This document shows positions 1 through 5,605 of a DNA stretch of 12,826 bases, one piece after another (position 1 is the stretch's first letter; the number at the start of each line of letters is the position of its first letter). A program made the position numbers and the translations under genes. The stretch is from Acidobacteriota bacterium. GTDB taxonomy: Bacteria > Acidobacteriota > Terriglobia > Acidiferrales > UBA7541. The stretch lies in assembly GCA_003161195.1 (NCBI GenBank), contig PMOV01000247.1, positions 1 through 12,826 of the forward strand. The letters run 5' to 3'. Below the pieces are notes generated by a model. The model saw only the letters and a program-made list of their open reading frames with translations, had not been told where the DNA came from and searched no databases.

Positions 1-57
1 ACCATGTGCATCGGCGGCGGCATGGGCGCCGCAGGCATCTTCGAGCGCTTGGCTTAA
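1..57 (+). CDS. Thiolase (acetyl-CoA acyltransferase), C-terminal 18 residues only
   Basis: The window opens in frame 1 inside a gene that ends at TAA 55-57. The visible residues are TMCIGGGMGAAGIFERLA. The Cys-Ile-Gly-Gly-Gly-x-Gly pattern is the C-terminal signature of thiolases, and its Cys (codon 7-9) corresponds to the second active-site cysteine, which acts as the acid/base in thiolytic cleavage of 3-ketoacyl-CoA. The short tail after the motif is normal for the family. Thiolase is the last enzyme of a beta-oxidation turn, and a FadE-type acyl-CoA dehydrogenase lies 5.5 kb downstream on the same strand, so a FadA-like role is likely. An acetoacetyl-CoA (biosynthetic) thiolase cannot be excluded from 18 residues. 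The next gene starts at or just after this stop. Confidence 0.82.
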   Translation, partial: TMCIGGGMGAAGIFERLA

Positions 58-83
58 TGGGCGATCGACGAATACGTCGTGAA

Positions 84-875
84 ATGAGACGCAGCGAACT
101 GAAAGCCGCTCTCGTAAGTGCAACGCTGTTTCCGACGTTGCTGTTTGCGTCCTTACTAGGCTCGTCGCTCGGCCCGCCATCGCGCGCCCAAACCCCAGAC
201 GCCAGGGATATGGCTAAGGAACCGCACCATCATCTCGTAGTCGAAAATCCCTACGTTCGCGCCTTCCGCTTCAGCCTGCCCACCGGCGACAGCACCTTGC
301 TGCATCTTCACGGTCAGCCCTACGTCGCTATAACCCTCGGCTCTATCGAATTCACCAACGCCGTCAGCGGCAAGCCCGAAGCCCACGGCAAGCTCTCCGA
401 TGGCCAGGTAACCTACTCTCGCGGCGGCTTCGCACACGCAGTGCGCGCCGATTCCGGCGCTCCCTTCAACAACGTCACCATTGAACTACTTCACCCGCAA
501 GGCGAACCCCACAATCTCTGTGAAAAAATCGTCCCGGGAGACTTGGGCCAGTGCGACTTGAGCGCCGCCGCGCCGGACGCACCCATCGCCATGCGTCCGC
601 TGTTTGAAACCAACGAAATTCGCGTAGACTCCGTCACCGTCCGCCGCGACGGCGATCAAATGGACAAACCCCACGCGCTGCCGGGCCTCCTGGTAGCCGT
701 TTCCGGTGCGCCCATCAAAGTGGCGCGCATCCCCGGCGTCCCCACGCAGATCCTCCACCCGGGCGAAATGGTCTGGCTCCCCCTCCAAGGCGAACCAAAA
801 TTCACCGTTGATGAAGGCCCAGAATCCCGCCTAGTCTTAATCTCCTTCAAAGACGGCGCCGCACCCATTCACTGA
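84..875 (+). CDS. Secreted double-cupin-like protein of unknown function
   Basis: A 263-residue protein. Residues 1-35 form a signal peptide: a basic start (MRRSELK), a hydrophobic core around residues 9-28 and a likely signal peptidase I site after SRA35. The rest reads as two related beta-rich halves. Half one (about 48-136) has a cupin-like His-x-His (H74, H76) and a later His (H118), as in cupin metal sites. Half two (about 168-257) begins with a similar N-E-I-R-V strand but keeps only one His (H197), so it may be metal-free. Two cysteines (146 and 157) lie in the linker and could form a disulfide. I do not recognise a named family and no substrate can be assigned. The start at 84 puts the signal peptide in the usual position. 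An ATG at 57-59 overlaps the thiolase stop and would add 9 residues with possible translational coupling. Neither start has a clear ribosome binding site. The coding strand is unusually C-rich compared with the other + strand genes. Confidence 0.78.
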   Translation: MRRSELKAALVSATLFPTLLFASLLGSSLGPPSRAQTPDARDMAKEPHHHLVVENPYVRAFRFSLPTGDSTLLHLHGQPYVAITLGSIEFTNAVSGKPEAHGKLSDGQVTYSRGGFAHAVRADSGAPFNNVTIELLHPQGEPHNLCEKIVPGDLGQCDLSAAAPDAPIAMRPLFETNEIRVDSVTVRRDGDQMDKPHALPGLLVAVSGAPIKVARIPGVPTQILHPGEMVWLPLQGEPKFTVDEGPESRLVLISFKDGAAPIH

Positions 876-903
876 GCAAGCCCCGTAGCGACCCTTCCTG
901 GTA

Positions 904-945
904 GCTCCGGCGTCCCGCAGGCGGGTTTTGCGAGCCGACAGGAGC
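904..945. repeat. Nested inverted repeat between convergent genes (REP-like)
   Basis: Outer arms GCTCC (904-908) and GGAGC (941-945) enclose GGC (909-911) and GCC (934-936). These in turn enclose the CCCGC/GCGGG hairpin at 914-925. Just upstream, GTAGCGAC (885-892) recurs at 1677-1684 beside another hairpin. The element fills the gap between the convergent cupin and VOC genes, a common location for REP-type sequences. Copy number elsewhere in the genome cannot be judged here. Confidence 0.5.
914..929 (+). terminator. Short intrinsic terminator after the cupin gene
   Basis: CCCGC (914-918), a two-base AG turn (in practice a CAGG tetraloop on a 4-bp stem) and GCGGG (921-925) are followed by TTTT (926-929), 39 bases after the cupin stop. 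The stem is short and the T run has only four bases, so termination may be weak. It could also simply be part of the surrounding repeat. Confidence 0.45.
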
Positions 946-979
946 CATCGCCGGTAAAGGCAAATTCCTCGCTAAAGCC

Positions 980-1321
980 TCACTTCGCCCTCCACAACCC
1001 CACCGTATTCCCCTCCGGATCCGCCATCCAAGCGAATGTCCCGGTGGGCAACGCCACTGGCGGCACCAGCACCTTCCCCCCAAGCGACTTAGCCTTCTCC
1101 AGCGCCGACGCCACATCCTCCACATCCACATAAAAAATCGTGTAATTGTGCGGTTCGTGCCCCAGCGCCGTAATATGTCCCGCGATACCGCTGCCTTCCG
1201 CCGCGATCATCGCCGCCGGACCCATGGCCTCAATCTTCCAATCAAACATCCCGCGATAAAAATCCTGCGTCTCCAAGCTGTCCCTGCAGCCGATCTCAAA
1301 GTGCACCACCGCTCGTCCCAT
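980..1321 (-). CDS. VOC-family (glyoxalase / bleomycin-resistance fold) protein
   Basis: A 113-residue single-domain vicinal-oxygen-chelate protein, made of two beta-alpha-beta-beta-beta modules. Module one runs from V5-V6-H7-F8-E9 through the D20-F21-Y22 helix and F26-D27-W28 to G48-H49-I50. Module two runs from Y64-V65-D66-V67 through a helix with A-L-E-K-A to D101-P102-E103-G104-N105 and the final G-L-W strand. H7 and H49 sit where VOC metal ligands often sit. The usual last ligand Glu in the C-terminal strand is not evident (N-T-V-G-L-W), so a classical metalloenzyme role is uncertain. Proteins of this size are often annotated as glyoxalases, but the substrate is unknown. An in-frame start 30 bases upstream exists. 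The start at 1321 is preferred because AGGAGGG precedes it and because homologues begin close to the V-H-F strand. The gene is monocistronic and convergent with the cupin gene. Confidence 0.86.
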   Translation of the reverse strand: MGRAVVHFEIGCRDSLETQDFYRGMFDWKIEAMGPAAMIAAEGSGIAGHITALGHEPHNYTIFYVDVEDVASALEKAKSLGGKVLVPPVALPTGTFAWMADPEGNTVGLWRAK

Positions 1322-1324
1322 GTT

Positions 1325-1331
1325 CCCTCCT
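1325..1331 (-). promoter_or_regulatory. Ribosome binding site fixing the VOC start at 1321
   Basis: On the minus strand AGGAGGG occupies 1331-1325 and lies three bases before ATG 1321-1319. It is the strongest Shine-Dalgarno sequence in the left part of the window. It lies inside the longer reading frame that would start at 1351, which argues for the shorter protein. Confidence 0.8.
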
Positions 1332-1336
1332 GGATT

Positions 1337-1370
1337 GACTATAATAATCAAAAATATCCAAAAATAGTCC
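1337..1370. promoter_or_regulatory. AT-rich control segment with inverted and tandem repeats upstream of VOC
   Basis: GACTAT (1337-1342) and its complement ATAGTC (1364-1369) flank a very AT-rich core. Inside it are two near-tandem copies, AAAAATATCC (1350-1359) and AAAAATAGTCC (1360-1370). On the minus strand it would supply the VOC promoter region; TATTAT at 1346-1341 is a possible -10, but no good -35 is correctly spaced. On the plus strand it lies immediately before the TTGACA of the promoter at 1371 and could act as an UP element. A shared regulator site is possible. Confidence 0.45.
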
Positions 1371-1399
1371 TTGACAATCTGCAGAACTAGCCGTATTCT
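1371..1399 (+). promoter_or_regulatory. Sigma70-like promoter facing right, with no gene downstream
   Basis: A perfect TTGACA (1371-1376) is followed by exactly 17 bases and then TATTCT (1394-1399, four of six consensus bases). The 30 bases before it are strikingly AT-rich, which fits an UP element. Transcription would begin near 1406. No plausible + strand coding region follows for about 2 kb, because the next genes are on the minus strand. It may therefore drive a small RNA or transcribe into the hairpin-rich stretch. A chance match is possible. Confidence 0.55.
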
Positions 1400-1561
1400 G
1401 GGCCGGTAGAGAACTACGCCTCGACCCCGTACTATTCCTCAACGTAATCGCAACACGAGCCAAGACTTAACCCAATCGCATCACTCCTGGAACCCGTCTT
1501 TACCCTGTTTCTCTCCGAGCTGAAAGTATCGAAATTCATTTTTTCGCACTTTTAAGCAGCG

Positions 1562-1577
1562 CAGGCATTCCTGCCTG
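1562..1577. repeat. Hairpin CAGGCA-TTCC-TGCCTG
   Basis: A perfect 6-bp stem with a four-base loop. GCAGCGC occurs just before it (1555-1561) and again at 1612-1618. No T run follows on either strand, so it does not look like a terminator. The form resembles short interspersed palindromes of REP type. Confidence 0.55.
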
Positions 1578-1681
1578 GTCGCGGCCTCATCTGCGCCAAA
1601 AACGCCCCAGGCAGCGCAAACTCGACGGGCCCAGCCCCAGAATGGCATAGGGTTTCAGCGAAGAGCTTCTGATTTTGTAGC

Positions 1682-1699
1682 GACGCCCTTTAGGGCGTC
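1682..1699. repeat. Hairpin GACGCCC-TTTA-GGGCGTC
   Basis: A perfect 7-bp GC-rich stem with a TTTA loop; the pairing can extend to 8 bp with a two-base turn. It directly follows GTAG, and the GTAGCGAC start of the element (1677-1684) is shared with 885-892 in the cupin/VOC gap. This points to one dispersed repeat family present at two places in the window. Confidence 0.58.
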
Positions 1700-1724
1700 A
1701 TCTTGCCTCTAACGGCATCAGGTT

Positions 1725-1754
1725 TTCGGCGAGCGCACGCAAACAGTCGCCGAA
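1725..1754. repeat. Inverted repeat TTCGGCGA ... TCGCCGAA
   Basis: Two perfect 8-base arms (1725-1732 and 1747-1754) are separated by 14 bases. As RNA it would form a stable stem-loop. It lies 25 bases after the previous hairpin, so a rightward transcript would carry stem-loops in series. Confidence 0.5.
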
Positions 1755-1813
1755 GGAAAGCGCATTCCGAGGAGGTAACTACCCTACGAACAAACCAGGC
1801 GTGAACCCGGCAG

Positions 1814-1875
1814 AATGAACACTTACAGATCTGTATCAAAAAAAAAGGACTTCAAGTTCCGTAAAATGAACACTT
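1814..1875. repeat. Direct repeat AATGAACACTT, 51 bases apart
   Basis: Eleven identical bases occur at 1814-1824 and 1865-1875 in the same orientation. The bases between them include nine consecutive A (1838-1846). The function is unknown. A duplicated target or a paired protein-binding site are both possible. Confidence 0.45.
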
Positions 1876-1903
1876 CCACAAAACCCTAGGGAGGTACCCC
1901 TCC
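1838..1903 (-). terminator. Possible terminator region of the permease/DUF1634 unit
   Basis: Reading the minus strand after the DUF1634 stop, there is first GGAGG-GGTA-CCTCC (1903-1890) followed shortly by TTTT, then an imperfect GGAACTTGAAGTCC stem directly followed by nine T (1846-1838). Either could end transcription. The second has the better T tract but only a weak stem. Confidence 0.35.
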
Positions 1904-1914
1904 ACGACGAAGCC

Positions 1915-2343
1915 TCACCCATGCCCGCTGCCCAAGCTATACGCCAACACCGCCAGCACAAACAAGCTCACCGCCACATAAACCCAATCCCGCTCATACG
2001 CAAACGCCCCCGCCGAAAACGCCACCCGCGCCACCGGCGTGGCAATCAGCAGCAGTAGCCCTAACTGAATCAACCCTCTTCCGTTAAAGGAAGCCGCCTC
2101 CCGCACAATCCCCGGCAACGTCCGATACTGAACCGGTTCCCCTTGAAACACCCGGTAGCTCCCCACCGGCTCCGCATGCCGTGCCACAAACACCGCGCCT
2201 CCAATAGCCACAATTGCTGCCGCCAGCAGCACGCCAGTCCGTAGCAGCAGGCCCATCAACTGGTCGACGCGCTTATCGGTCGACGCATCCATGTGGCCCT
2301 TGCCGACATCGGCTTTCTTCGGCGTCTCTGGCTCATTTCCCAT
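1915..2343 (-). CDS. DUF1634 family membrane protein, partner of the TauE/SafE permease
   Basis: A 142-residue inner-membrane protein. A hydrophilic N-terminus (1-29, rich in K, D and E) is followed by transmembrane helices at about 31-55, 90-112 and 120-138. A roughly 35-residue loop after helix one contains R-V-F-Q-G-E-P and a P-G-I-V stretch that recall DUF1634 proteins. The function is unknown. The family is typically encoded next to TauE/SafE permeases, which is the case here: its ATG lies one base after the permease stop (TGA-C-ATG), so the two are co-transcribed and probably translationally coupled. GCGGGGAAA inside the end of the permease gene could serve as ribosome binding site. A TTG at 2361 would add six residues but would overlap the permease more. 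A helper or accessory subunit of the transporter is the simplest inference. Confidence 0.85.
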   Translation of the reverse strand: MGNEPETPKKADVGKGHMDASTDKRVDQLMGLLLRTGVLLAAAIVAIGGAVFVARHAEPVGSYRVFQGEPVQYRTLPGIVREAASFNGRGLIQLGLLLLIATPVARVAFSAGAFAYERDWVYVAVSLFVLAVLAYSLGSGHG

Positions 2344-2344
2344 G

Positions 2345-3175
2345 TCAGAATTTCCCCGCAAACCCGTTATAAATCATCTCCACAGCCAACAGCCCAATCA
2401 CCGCGCTAAACACAAGCCTTAACGTGGTCACCTTGGCCCCAGCCAGCAGCCGAGCGCCCCCCAGCGACCCCACCAGCACCCCCAGCATCACCGGCATCGC
2501 CAGCGCCGGATCGATATACCCGCGACTGAGATAAATCCCCGCGCTGGCCGCCGCCGTAACCCCGATCATGAAGTTGCTCGTCGTCGTCGACACCTTAAAC
2601 GGCAGCTTCATCGCCTGGTCCATGGCCAACACCTTCACGGCGCCCGAACCAATCCCCAGCAGCCCGGACAAAACGCCCGCAATGTACATAATCCCGAACC
2701 CCAGCGGCACCCCCCGCACGTGATACTGTTTCAGCCCGTTCGCCGTCGGATACGCGCTGTCCATCCGCAGCCATGTGGCAATCCGATCCGGCGGTTGCAC
2801 ATCCATGGCGTGCTCTTGGTGCCGGTACGACGCCCACGCCGAGTACAGCAGCACCACGCCGAAGATAATCGCAATGACCGAAGCCTTCAGGTACAGCGCC
2901 AGCGCCGCCCCGCTCAACGCCCCAATCGTCGTGGCAATCTCCAGAAACATGCCCACGCGAATGTTCGAGTACCCATCGCGCACGTACGCCGCGGCCGCCC
3001 CCGACGACGTGGCGATCACCGACACCAGCGCCGCACCAATGGCATAGCGAATATCCACGCCGAACAGCAGCGTCAGCATGGGCACGATCACCACGCCGCC
3101 GCCCAGGCCCGTCAAAGCGCCCAGAAAGCCCGCCAGCAGCGAGCCAAACCCAATCACCGCCGTAAATTCCACCAT
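2345..3175 (-). CDS. TauE/SafE family permease (putative sulfite/organosulfonate or other anion exporter)
   Basis: A 276-residue polytopic membrane protein with the two-fold repeat of the TauE/SafE (COG0730) family. Repeat one carries G-A-L-T-G-L-G-G-G-V-V-I-V-P (about 19-32) and repeat two carries G-L-L-G-I-G-S-G-A-V-K-V (about 171-182). Seven to eight membrane spans are apparent, and length is normal. A hydrophilic segment at about 117-156 links the two halves. Known members move sulfite, sulfoacetate or other small anions; no sulfur gene is nearby, so the substrate is open. A GTG at 3193 would add six residues (MRWLLT). ATG 3175 is preferred because it begins the conserved M-V-E-F-x-x-x-I-G-F start, with GAGG 12 bases upstream as a distant ribosome binding site. 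It forms an operon with the DUF1634 gene. No convincing promoter was found upstream. Confidence 0.88.
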   Translation of the reverse strand: MVEFTAVIGFGSLLAGFLGALTGLGGGVVIVPMLTLLFGVDIRYAIGAALVSVIATSSGAAAAYVRDGYSNIRVGMFLEIATTIGALSGAALALYLKASVIAIIFGVVLLYSAWASYRHQEHAMDVQPPDRIATWLRMDSAYPTANGLKQYHVRGVPLGFGIMYIAGVLSGLLGIGSGAVKVLAMDQAMKLPFKVSTTTSNFMIGVTAAASAGIYLSRGYIDPALAMPVMLGVLVGSLGGARLLAGAKVTTLRLVFSAVIGLLAVEMIYNGFAGKF

Positions 3176-3539
3176 CGTCAGGAGCCACCTCACGATGAAG
3201 CCGTCAGCAGGACAGACCGATAGGTTTCGGCCAACCTCAGAGATCAGCCAACGCTAGGTTCCCGCAACCCCTCCGGAGCCGCCATCGCCACCCTGCGATT
3301 GGCGGCAAGTCTACAGCGACACCCGATGAATCGCCAACCATGATGATGGCCTCCCACAGTGGCCAACTTCGTGGGATTGCCTGGCCGTTCGGGCCAGCGC
3401 CGTTTCCAAACGCGTTGCGTCCAAAGGCTTAATCGGTTCAGGTTTCCGCGTCATCGTAAACAAGGGATGGTCAGTCGAAGCGGCGTGCGTTGATGCCGGT
3501 ATGCTGCACGCACATCGTATCCCCAGCAGCCTGGCATCG
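3176..3539. other. Divergent intergenic region between the permease and the first VWFA gene
   Basis: No supported gene lies in this stretch of about 360 bases, which separates a leftward operon from a rightward gene. It contains the hairpin CTGGCC-GTTCG-GGCCAG (3381-3397). A minus-strand 47-codon frame (3454-3311) covers that hairpin but has no ribosome binding site and was not accepted. The + strand changes from C-rich to balanced to G-rich across this interval. Confidence 0.6.
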
Positions 3540-3568
3540 GTGACAGTGGCGCATCGGATCCGTATGAT
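3540..3568 (+). promoter_or_regulatory. Sigma70-like promoter of the first VWFA-related gene
   Basis: GTGACA (3540-3545), a 17-base spacer and TATGAT (3563-3568) each match the consensus at five of six bases. The start of transcription would be near 3575, giving a leader of about 20 bases before ATG 3595. This also supports choosing that ATG over an in-frame TTG at 3568, which would lie inside the -10 box. Confidence 0.68.
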
Positions 3569-3594
3569 TGGCCTGTGGGGATGCGGGTGTGGCG

Positions 3595-5376
3595 ATGAAC
3601 GGCAAACGGCTATGCGGTTTCGTGCTCGCGCTGGTGCTACTGGCGGCGCCCACTTTGCGCGCGCAGGCACCCCCCAACACCGGCGGGGCGAACAAGGGCG
3701 ACGCGCAAAACGGAAACACGGCGAAGGCTTACGCGAAACAAGGCGCTGCGGCTGCGCCACCGTTCGTCCTGCGGACCGAGACGCGCCTCGTACAACTCAA
3801 TGTGGTAGTGCAAAACCGCAAGGGGAAGCCAGTTGCCGGCTTGAAGAAAGAAGATTTCACACTGCTGGATAACGGAAAGCCGCAAGACATTGCGCTGTTC
3901 GCCAGCGAAGCGGCCCCGTCGCGGGGGAGCGTAGCCGCCGGGAAGGACGGCGCGCATACAACGACGGAGGCGATGGAAACGCTGGCGCCAAATGTCTTCG
4001 GCAACCGCCTCCGGCACCCGGATGAACCGCCGGGCAGCGTAGCGGTGGTCCTCTTCGATGCCCTAAATACCTCTTTCCACGACCAGGCGTACGCGCGCAC
4101 GCAGGTCCTGGCCTTTCTGCGCCAACTGCAGCCGCAGGACCACGTGGCGATTTACCTGCTCACCACGAAATTAAAAGTGATCAACGAATTTACGCAGGAT
4201 TCCAAATCCCTGCTGCAGGCCATCGAAGGGTTTCAAGCAATGCCCTCGCTGCAACAGGCCAACTCCTCCGAGCCGGACGTGACGATGAAGGACACGGGGA
4301 TCACGGATCCGAAGGGCGCGGCGCGCGTGGCCATGCTGCTGAACGACGTGCACTCGAAGCTGAGCGACGTGGCGGATGCGCAACGCGTGGAGATCACCGC
4401 GCGTGCCATCGAAGCCATCGCCAATCACGTGTCCGGCATTCCCGGACGCAAGAGCCTGGTATGGATTTCCGGAGGCTTCCCAATTTCCATTTCGCTCTCC
4501 AGCAACGATAACTCGCCGGTAGATTCGCAGGCGCAGAATTTCACGCCGCAAATGGAACGCGTCGCCCGGGCGCTGAACCAATCGAACATGGCCATCTATC
4601 CCGTGGACGCCCGTGGTCTGCTGCTCGAGGACGTTTTGCGCCCATCTTCCGCCTATTGCCCGGGCTGCAACACTACGTTGCAAGAGGGCCAGTCCGAGCA
4701 GTCCACAATGCAGCTGCTAGCGGACCGCACGGGCGGCCACGCGTTTTACAACACGAATGATATTAAGGGAGCGATCCGGCGGACGCTCGCGGATGGGCAG
4801 CATTCCTATGAGATCGGCTACTACCCGGACCATGGAACATGGAATGGGGCCTACCACACGCTGGCGCTGCGCTTGAAAAAAACCGGCGCCACGCTGCGCT
4901 ATCGCAAAGGCTACTTTGCGCTCGCCTACCCCGCGGAAACCACGGAGGCGGCGCACAACGCGCTCACCGGGGCCATTTGGAGCCCCGTAGACGCCACCAG
5001 CCTGGGGATTGAAGCGCGCATTGAAACGATTTACATGGCCACGCGGAAGCTGGAGTTGCGGGTAAAGGTCCAGGCCGAGGATCTGCGGCTGAAAAACGTA
5101 GATGGGCGCCACCTTGGCAAGGTGGACGCAATCTATATGCAGCTCGGCGCAGCGGATGCGGTGCTCGGCGCGGACCCGCTGTCTTACAGCCTGGACATGG
5201 GCGAGGCGGAGTATCAGGCCATGCTGCGCTCCGGCTATGTGCTAAAGGCGCCGCTAACGATTGAGCCTGGGACCCGGGATTTGCGCGTCGTGGTGCGTGA
5301 TGCAGGCTCAGGTTTGCTGGGAAGTGTGACCGTGCCCCTCGAAAGGTTTATGCCGGTGCAAGGCGGAGGAAACTGA
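3595..5376 (+). CDS. Secreted VWFA-related acidobacterial protein (TIGR03436 type)
   Basis: A 593-residue exported protein. The signal peptide spans residues 1-23, cleaved after LRA, and is followed by a low-complexity Asn/Gly/Ala linker. A beta-sandwich-like lead segment (about 56-105) carries the family pattern T-R-L-V-Q-L-N-V-V-V ... G-K-P-V-A-G-L-K-K-E-D-F-T-L-L-D-N-G-K-P. The von Willebrand A-like domain runs from about 147 to 443. Its first metal-site loop is D155-A-L-N158-T-S160, so the standard D-x-S-x-S is not kept. Further landmarks are G-R-K-S-L-V-W-I-S-G-G-F (about 284-295), Y-P-V-D-A-R-G (335-341) and Y-E-I-G-Y-Y-P (405-411). A CxxC pair (C355, C358) lies in the loop after Y-P-V-D-A-R-G. 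The last 150 residues form a second beta-rich domain. Family function is unknown; extracellular adhesion or protein-protein contact is usually inferred. It has its own promoter and a paralogue is encoded at the right of the window. Confidence 0.9.
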   Translation: MNGKRLCGFVLALVLLAAPTLRAQAPPNTGGANKGDAQNGNTAKAYAKQGAAAAPPFVLRTETRLVQLNVVVQNRKGKPVAGLKKEDFTLLDNGKPQDIALFASEAAPSRGSVAAGKDGAHTTTEAMETLAPNVFGNRLRHPDEPPGSVAVVLFDALNTSFHDQAYARTQVLAFLRQLQPQDHVAIYLLTTKLKVINEFTQDSKSLLQAIEGFQAMPSLQQANSSEPDVTMKDTGITDPKGAARVAMLLNDVHSKLSDVADAQRVEITARAIEAIANHVSGIPGRKSLVWISGGFPISISLSSNDNSPVDSQAQNFTPQMERVARALNQSNMAIYPVDARGLLLEDVLRPSSAYCPGCNTTLQEGQSEQSTMQLLADRTGGHAFYNTNDIKGAIRRTLADGQHSYEIGYYPDHGTWNGAYHTLALRLKKTGATLRYRKGYFALAYPAETTEAAHNALTGAIWSPVDATSLGIEARIETIYMATRKLELRVKVQAEDLRLKNVDGRHLGKVDAIYMQLGAADAVLGADPLSYSLDMGEAEYQAMLRSGYVLKAPLTIEPGTRDLRVVVRDAGSGLLGSVTVPLERFMPVQGGGN

Positions 5377-5463
5377 AGGTGAGAATCGTACGGCCAGCGG
5401 CAGCAGGGATTGCGGCGAACTTTAGCCCGGGACCCACCTCATAGTACCTGTACGTCGGATGGA

Positions 5464-5492
5464 TTGCCCTTGGCGGAATCGGGGCGTAGAAT
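5464..5492 (+). promoter_or_regulatory. Sigma70-like promoter of the acyl-CoA dehydrogenase gene
   Basis: TTGCCC (5464-5469), a 17-base spacer and TAGAAT (5487-5492). The -10 matches the consensus at five of six bases and the -35 keeps the TTG. Transcription would begin near 5499, leaving a leader of about 107 bases that contains the inverted repeat at 5557-5576. Confidence 0.55.
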
Positions 5493-5556
5493 CGGGCTCG
5501 CGTCGAGATATTTGTCCTATGTTGCGGGGATGGTACGCATGCCTGCCCGCGCATAA

Positions 5557-5576
5557 GTTACCAGCGCGGCGGTAAC
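5557..5576. promoter_or_regulatory. Inverted repeat GTTACC-N8-GGTAAC in the fadE leader
   Basis: Perfect 6-base arms (5557-5562 and 5571-5576) are separated by eight bases. It lies between the predicted promoter and the ribosome binding site, so it could be a repressor operator downstream of the transcription start or an RNA stem-loop in the leader. Fatty-acid genes are often controlled by TetR- or GntR-type repressors, but the identity of any binder is inference only. Confidence 0.45.
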
Positions 5577-5591
5577 CCCTACACACTTCAT

Positions 5592-5597
5592 AAGGAG
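5592..5597 (+). promoter_or_regulatory. Ribosome binding site of the acyl-CoA dehydrogenase gene
   Basis: AAGGAG lies eight bases before ATG 5606. This is optimal spacing and fixes the start of the protein. Confidence 0.82.
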
Positions 5598-5605
5598 CAC
5601 GAAAA

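Larger units (their letters stand above)
1400..1914. other. Gene-free stretch with several hairpins
   Basis: About 515 bases without a convincing protein gene on either strand. It holds three simple hairpins (1562-1577, 1682-1699, 1725-1754), a repeated AATGAACACTT (1814-1824 and 1865-1875), a run of nine A (1838-1846) and a GGAGG/CCTCC stem at 1890-1903. A 55-codon minus-strand reading frame (1648-1481) was examined and rejected. The stretch could hold a small RNA fired from 1371-1399, REP-like elements, or remnants of older DNA. Confidence 0.6.

Noticed and set aside
1481..1648. Minus-strand 55-codon frame with three cysteines (one CxxC) in the gene-free stretch
   Set aside because: It has no ribosome binding site, an in-frame stop lies nine bases before its ATG, and part of it is the 1562-1577 hairpin. 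It is more likely repeat DNA than a gene, though not excluded.
3311..3454. Minus-strand 47-codon frame in the divergent region upstream of the first VWFA gene
   Set aside because: No ribosome binding site and no recognisable similarity. It covers a CTGGCC/GGCCAG hairpin.
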